Shown: positions 61,699 through 64,000 of the stretch, piece by piece | How the letters are laid out: every line of letters starts with the position of its first letter | Numbering within the stretch: the stretch's first letter is position 1 | NCBI RefSeq assembly: GCF_009762795.1 | Contig: NZ_CP046400.1 | Coordinates: 2,333,501 to 2,397,500 of the forward strand | Direction of reading: 5' to 3' | DNA from: Pseudodesulfovibrio cashew | Lineage (GTDB): Bacteria; Desulfobacterota; Desulfovibrionia; Desulfovibrionales; Desulfovibrionaceae | DNA length: 64,000 nt | Notes under the pieces: generated by a model | The model's database searches: none | What the model saw: the letters and a program-made list of their open reading frames with translations, nothing else | What the model was told of the DNA's origin: nothing | Program-made: the position numbers and the translations under genes

Positions 61699-62684
61699 GC
61701 AAATGCACCCTCCCGGAAGAGAATGTCCGGCCCCGGAAACTGAGTGATTTCATCGGCCAGGACGACCTGCGCGCCAACCTGGACGTTTTCATCCGGGCCG
61801 CCACCGAGCGGGAGCGTCCCCTGGACCACACCCTGTTCTATGGCAACCCCGGCCTGGGCAAGACGACCCTGGCCCGGATCATGGCCTCGGAGCTGGGCGT
61901 GAACATGGTCTCCACCTCCGGGCCGGTGCTGGAACGTTCCGGCGACCTGGCCGCCATCCTGACCAACCTGGAGCGCGGCGACATCCTGTTCATCGACGAG
62001 ATTCACCGCATGCCCGCCACTGTGGAGGAGGTCCTGTACCCGGCCATGGAGGATTTCCAGATCGACCTGGTTATCGGGTCCGGTCCGGGCGCGCGCACGG
62101 TCAAGCTTGACCTGGAGCCATTCACCCTGGTGGGGGCTACCACCAGGCTCGGGCTGTTGACCTCGCCGTTGCGAGATCGCTTCGGCTGCATCTTCCGCAT
62201 CGAATTTTACACGCCCGAGGAACTGGGCCGCATTGTGGAGCGCTCGGCGTCCATCATCGGCGTTGAAGTGGCCCCTGAGGGCGCGCTTGCCATCGGCAGC
62301 CGGGCGCGCGGTACTCCGCGCATCGCCAACCGGCTGTTGCGCCGCGTGCGCGACTACGCCCTGGTGCACGGCGACGGAAGGGTCACGCGCGAGCTGGCCG
62401 AGTCCTCCCTGGAGCGTCTGGATGTGGATCAGTACGGCCTGGACAACATGGACCGCAAGATCCTTTCGCTCATGGTCGAGCACTTCAATGGCGGTCCCGT
62501 CGGCCTGAAGACCATCGCCGCGGCCTGTGCCGAGGAGGTGCGGACCATCGAGGATATCTACGAGCCCTATCTCATCCAGTGCGGCTTCCTCAAGCGCACC
62601 CCGCGTGGCAGGGTGGCCACGGCCAAGGCCTATCAGCACCTCAAGCTGCGCATGGAAGACGAAGACCAGCACCGGCTGATCTGA
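61695..62684 (+). CDS. ruvB: Holliday junction DNA helicase RuvB
   Basis: 329 residues. [20 protein letters not shown] start, Walker [13 protein letters not shown], Walker [10 protein letters not shown], sensor GATTRLGLL with T and the arginine finger region SPLRDRFG, and a winged-helix end ([20 protein letters not shown]). The AAA+ motor drives branch migration with RuvA. Confidence 0.97.
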   Translation: MSKCTLPEENVRPRKLSDFIGQDDLRANLDVFIRAATERERPLDHTLFYGNPGLGKTTLARIMASELGVNMVSTSGPVLERSGDLAAILTNLERGDILFIDEIHRMPATVEEVLYPAMEDFQIDLVIGSGPGARTVKLDLEPFTLVGATTRLGLLTSPLRDRFGCIFRIEFYTPEELGRIVERSASIIGVEVAPEGALAIGSRARGTPRIANRLLRRVRDYALVHGDGRVTRELAESSLERLDVDQYGLDNMDRKILSLMVEHFNGGPVGLKTIAAACAEEVRTIEDIYEPYLIQCGFLKRTPRGRVATAKAYQHLKLRMEDEDQHRLI

Positions 62685-62698
62685 TCGGCGAAAGCGGC

Positions 62699-64000
62699 GT
62701 GCACAGCCCCGACCCACATTCGGTTCCGTCCAGGCCCGTGCCCGGCCTGCTTCCCTGGCAGTCCTGTTTTCTTGCCTTTGTCCTCGGCATCTTCGCCTTT
62801 CGGGATGCCCCGGCCTCCCTGGCCGCGCTGGCGGTTCTCGTCATGGCGGACGCTTCTCTGCGCGGGTGGGCGAGGCGGTTGCCCGTGTTGGCGTTTGTTC
62901 TCTGCGCAGCCGCCGGATTCGGCTACGCCTCCTGGGTCGCGCCCGATGCGGTTGCCATACCGGCCTGGGTTGAGGCCCGCCAGCCTGCCGAGGTCCGAGC
63001 CGTAGTGGAGCGGGCCGAGCCGCGCATGGGTGGAGGGCTGCGCGTGTTGTTGCGGGACGTCGTTTGCCGGGTGGGCGACGAGGAGTACGCCCTGGACGGG
63101 CAATTGGTCTGGAATTGGCGTAATCCCGATTATCGTCCTTTGCCGGGACAGGCGCTGGCTATGCGCATGAAGGTTGTGCCGGTGCGCAATTTCGGCAATC
63201 CCGGTGGTTGGGACTTTGAGTGGTACTGGCAGCGGCAGGGCGTTCAGTGGCGGGGGTGGCCCGCCGACCGGCAAGCCGCTCCCGCTTGGGGTGAGCCGCC
63301 CGATTCCCTTCTGCATACGCTCAAGTCGCGCCTGCGCCGGGCCGTGGCCGATAAGGTGCCCGACACCCAGGGCGGGGCCATGGTCCTGGCCCTGGTTACC
63401 GGAGATCGCTCCGGCCTTTCCCTTGCCACGGTCGATGCCTCCCGCCGTGCCGGGCTGGCGCATACCCTGGCCCTGTCAGGCCTGCACGTGGGATTCGTGG
63501 CGGCCATGGGGCTCGCGCTGGCCTGGATCATCGGGCGACTCTATCCATCTCTGTTCCTGCTTCTGCCGCGCCCCAAGCTGGCGGTCTTGCTGGCCGCGCC
63601 TCTGGTCCTGGGCTATGCCTGGCTCGGGCAGCCTTCGGCGTCCCTCATTCGGGCGGCGGTGATGTTCGGCTTCTGGGGATTCCTGCTTCTCCGGGGGCGG
63701 GGACGGGTGCTCCTGGACGGTCTTTTTTTCGCTTTGGCGGTCATTGTTTTTCTGTCGCCGTTTTCCGTGTTCGATCTCTCCCTCCAGATGTCCGCCGTGG
63801 CCGTGGCCGGGATCGCGGTCCTGTATCCGCCGTTGCACGCTCGACTCTCCGCAGTTTCGGTGCGGGGGCGGCGTATTCTGCTGTGGGCGGGCGGTCTCCT
63901 CGGGATCAGCCTCTGCGCCAACCTCGCGCTCCTGCCGCTCATCTCACGGAATTTCGGTTCGTTCACTCCTGACATTCTGTTCAATCTGATCTGGATTCCC
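62699..64000 (+). CDS. comEC: ComEC/Rec2-family DNA uptake channel, 3' end outside window
   Basis: 434 codons are open from a GTG at 62699 to the window end. Hydrophobic helices at the N-terminus, then an OB-like DUF4131 region with GGLRVLLRDV and NPGGWDFEWYWQRQGVQW, then the Competence domain: AGLAHTLALSGLHVGFVAAM and GQPSASLIRAAVMFGFWGF. ComEC carries single-stranded DNA across the inner membrane in natural transformation. The start is uncertain, as no good ribosome site is seen; it follows ruvB by 14 bases. The metallo-hydrolase part should lie beyond the window. Confidence 0.88.
   Translation, partial: MHSPDPHSVPSRPVPGLLPWQSCFLAFVLGIFAFRDAPASLAALAVLVMADASLRGWARRLPVLAFVLCAAAGFGYASWVAPDAVAIPAWVEARQPAEVRAVVERAEPRMGGGLRVLLRDVVCRVGDEEYALDGQLVWNWRNPDYRPLPGQALAMRMKVVPVRNFGNPGGWDFEWYWQRQGVQWRGWPADRQAAPAWGEPPDSLLHTLKSRLRRAVADKVPDTQGGAMVLALVTGDRSGLSLATVDASRRAGLAHTLALSGLHVGFVAAMGLALAWIIGRLYPSLFLLLPRPKLAVLLAAPLVLGYAWLGQPSASLIRAAVMFGFWGFLLLRGRGRVLLDGLFFALAVIVFLSPFSVFDLSLQMSAVAVAGIAVLYPPLHARLSAVSVRGRRILLWAGGLLGISLCANLALLPLISRNFGSFTPDILFNLIWIP

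Overview
The window looks like the chromosome of a GC-rich, anaerobic, sulfate-reducer-like Desulfovibrionaceae bacterium (Desulfovibrio/Pseudodesulfovibrio type). The basis is family recognition: a TRAP transporter with tandem binding proteins, [NiFe]-hydrogenase maturation genes hypA-hypB, an orange-protein (ORP) type NifX-like/Mrp pair beside a sigma-54 activator, a selenocysteine tRNA, a small c-type cytochrome, and many sigma-54 and histidine-kinase regulators. No rRNA gene is present to settle the taxonomy.

Layout. 1-3.1 kb: a TetR-led TRAP operon (minus strand). 3.2-4.7 kb: an ECF sigma factor, a small one-helix membrane protein and an anchored LTxxQ-type protein, resembling a CnrYXH sensing module. 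5.3-14.03 kb: tRNA-Sec (selC) followed by accreted mobile DNA. An intact 6.2-kb element carries a tyrosine integrase, a two-gene cytosolic/membrane cargo, a serine resolvase with res-like sites, a HUH replication protein and a lipoprotein. Behind it lie a 1.4-kb integrase-less unit with an exported acetolactate decarboxylase and a 1.1-kb decayed unit. The last 17 bases of selC occur four times, and a related ~138-base arm precedes each of the three distal copies. 14.1-18.4 kb: lineage-type hypothetical genes, a PAS histidine kinase and a solute-binding-like protein. 18.7-25.5 kb: lepB, lepA, ribB behind an FMN riboswitch, a CHASE4-type kinase, hypA-hypB. 25.7-31.8 kb: ORP-like cluster with a sigma-54 promoter, a DUF6125-like protein, an ankyrin protein, and a DUF697-like membrane protein with a long 11-mer-repeat tail. 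32-34.8 kb: aminotransferase, repeat-rich spacer, SppA-like peptidase.

34.9-50.5 kb is the most unusual chromosomal region. A hybrid kinase and an NtrC-type regulator run divergently from a nine-gene operon behind a predicted -24/-12 promoter. The operon encodes a glutamine-synthetase-like ligase, a C45-type amidohydrolase/acyltransferase, a Tat-exported binding protein, two permeases, two ABC ATPases with complementary degeneration, a radical SAM protein, and a molybdopterin oxidoreductase fused to a class I glutamine amidotransferase domain. I infer a catabolic route in which an imported amine-like compound is gamma-glutamylated, oxidised and deglutamylated; the substrate is unknown.

50.5-64 kb: DinB-like protein, alpha/beta hydrolase, copA-copB copper resistance, two secreted hypothetical proteins, gene debris beside tRNA-Ala, a CgeB-like glycosyltransferase, rlmE, a YebC-family regulator, ruvC, ruvA, ruvB and the start of comEC. 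Functional calls rest on motifs and family resemblance read by eye; no database search was run.
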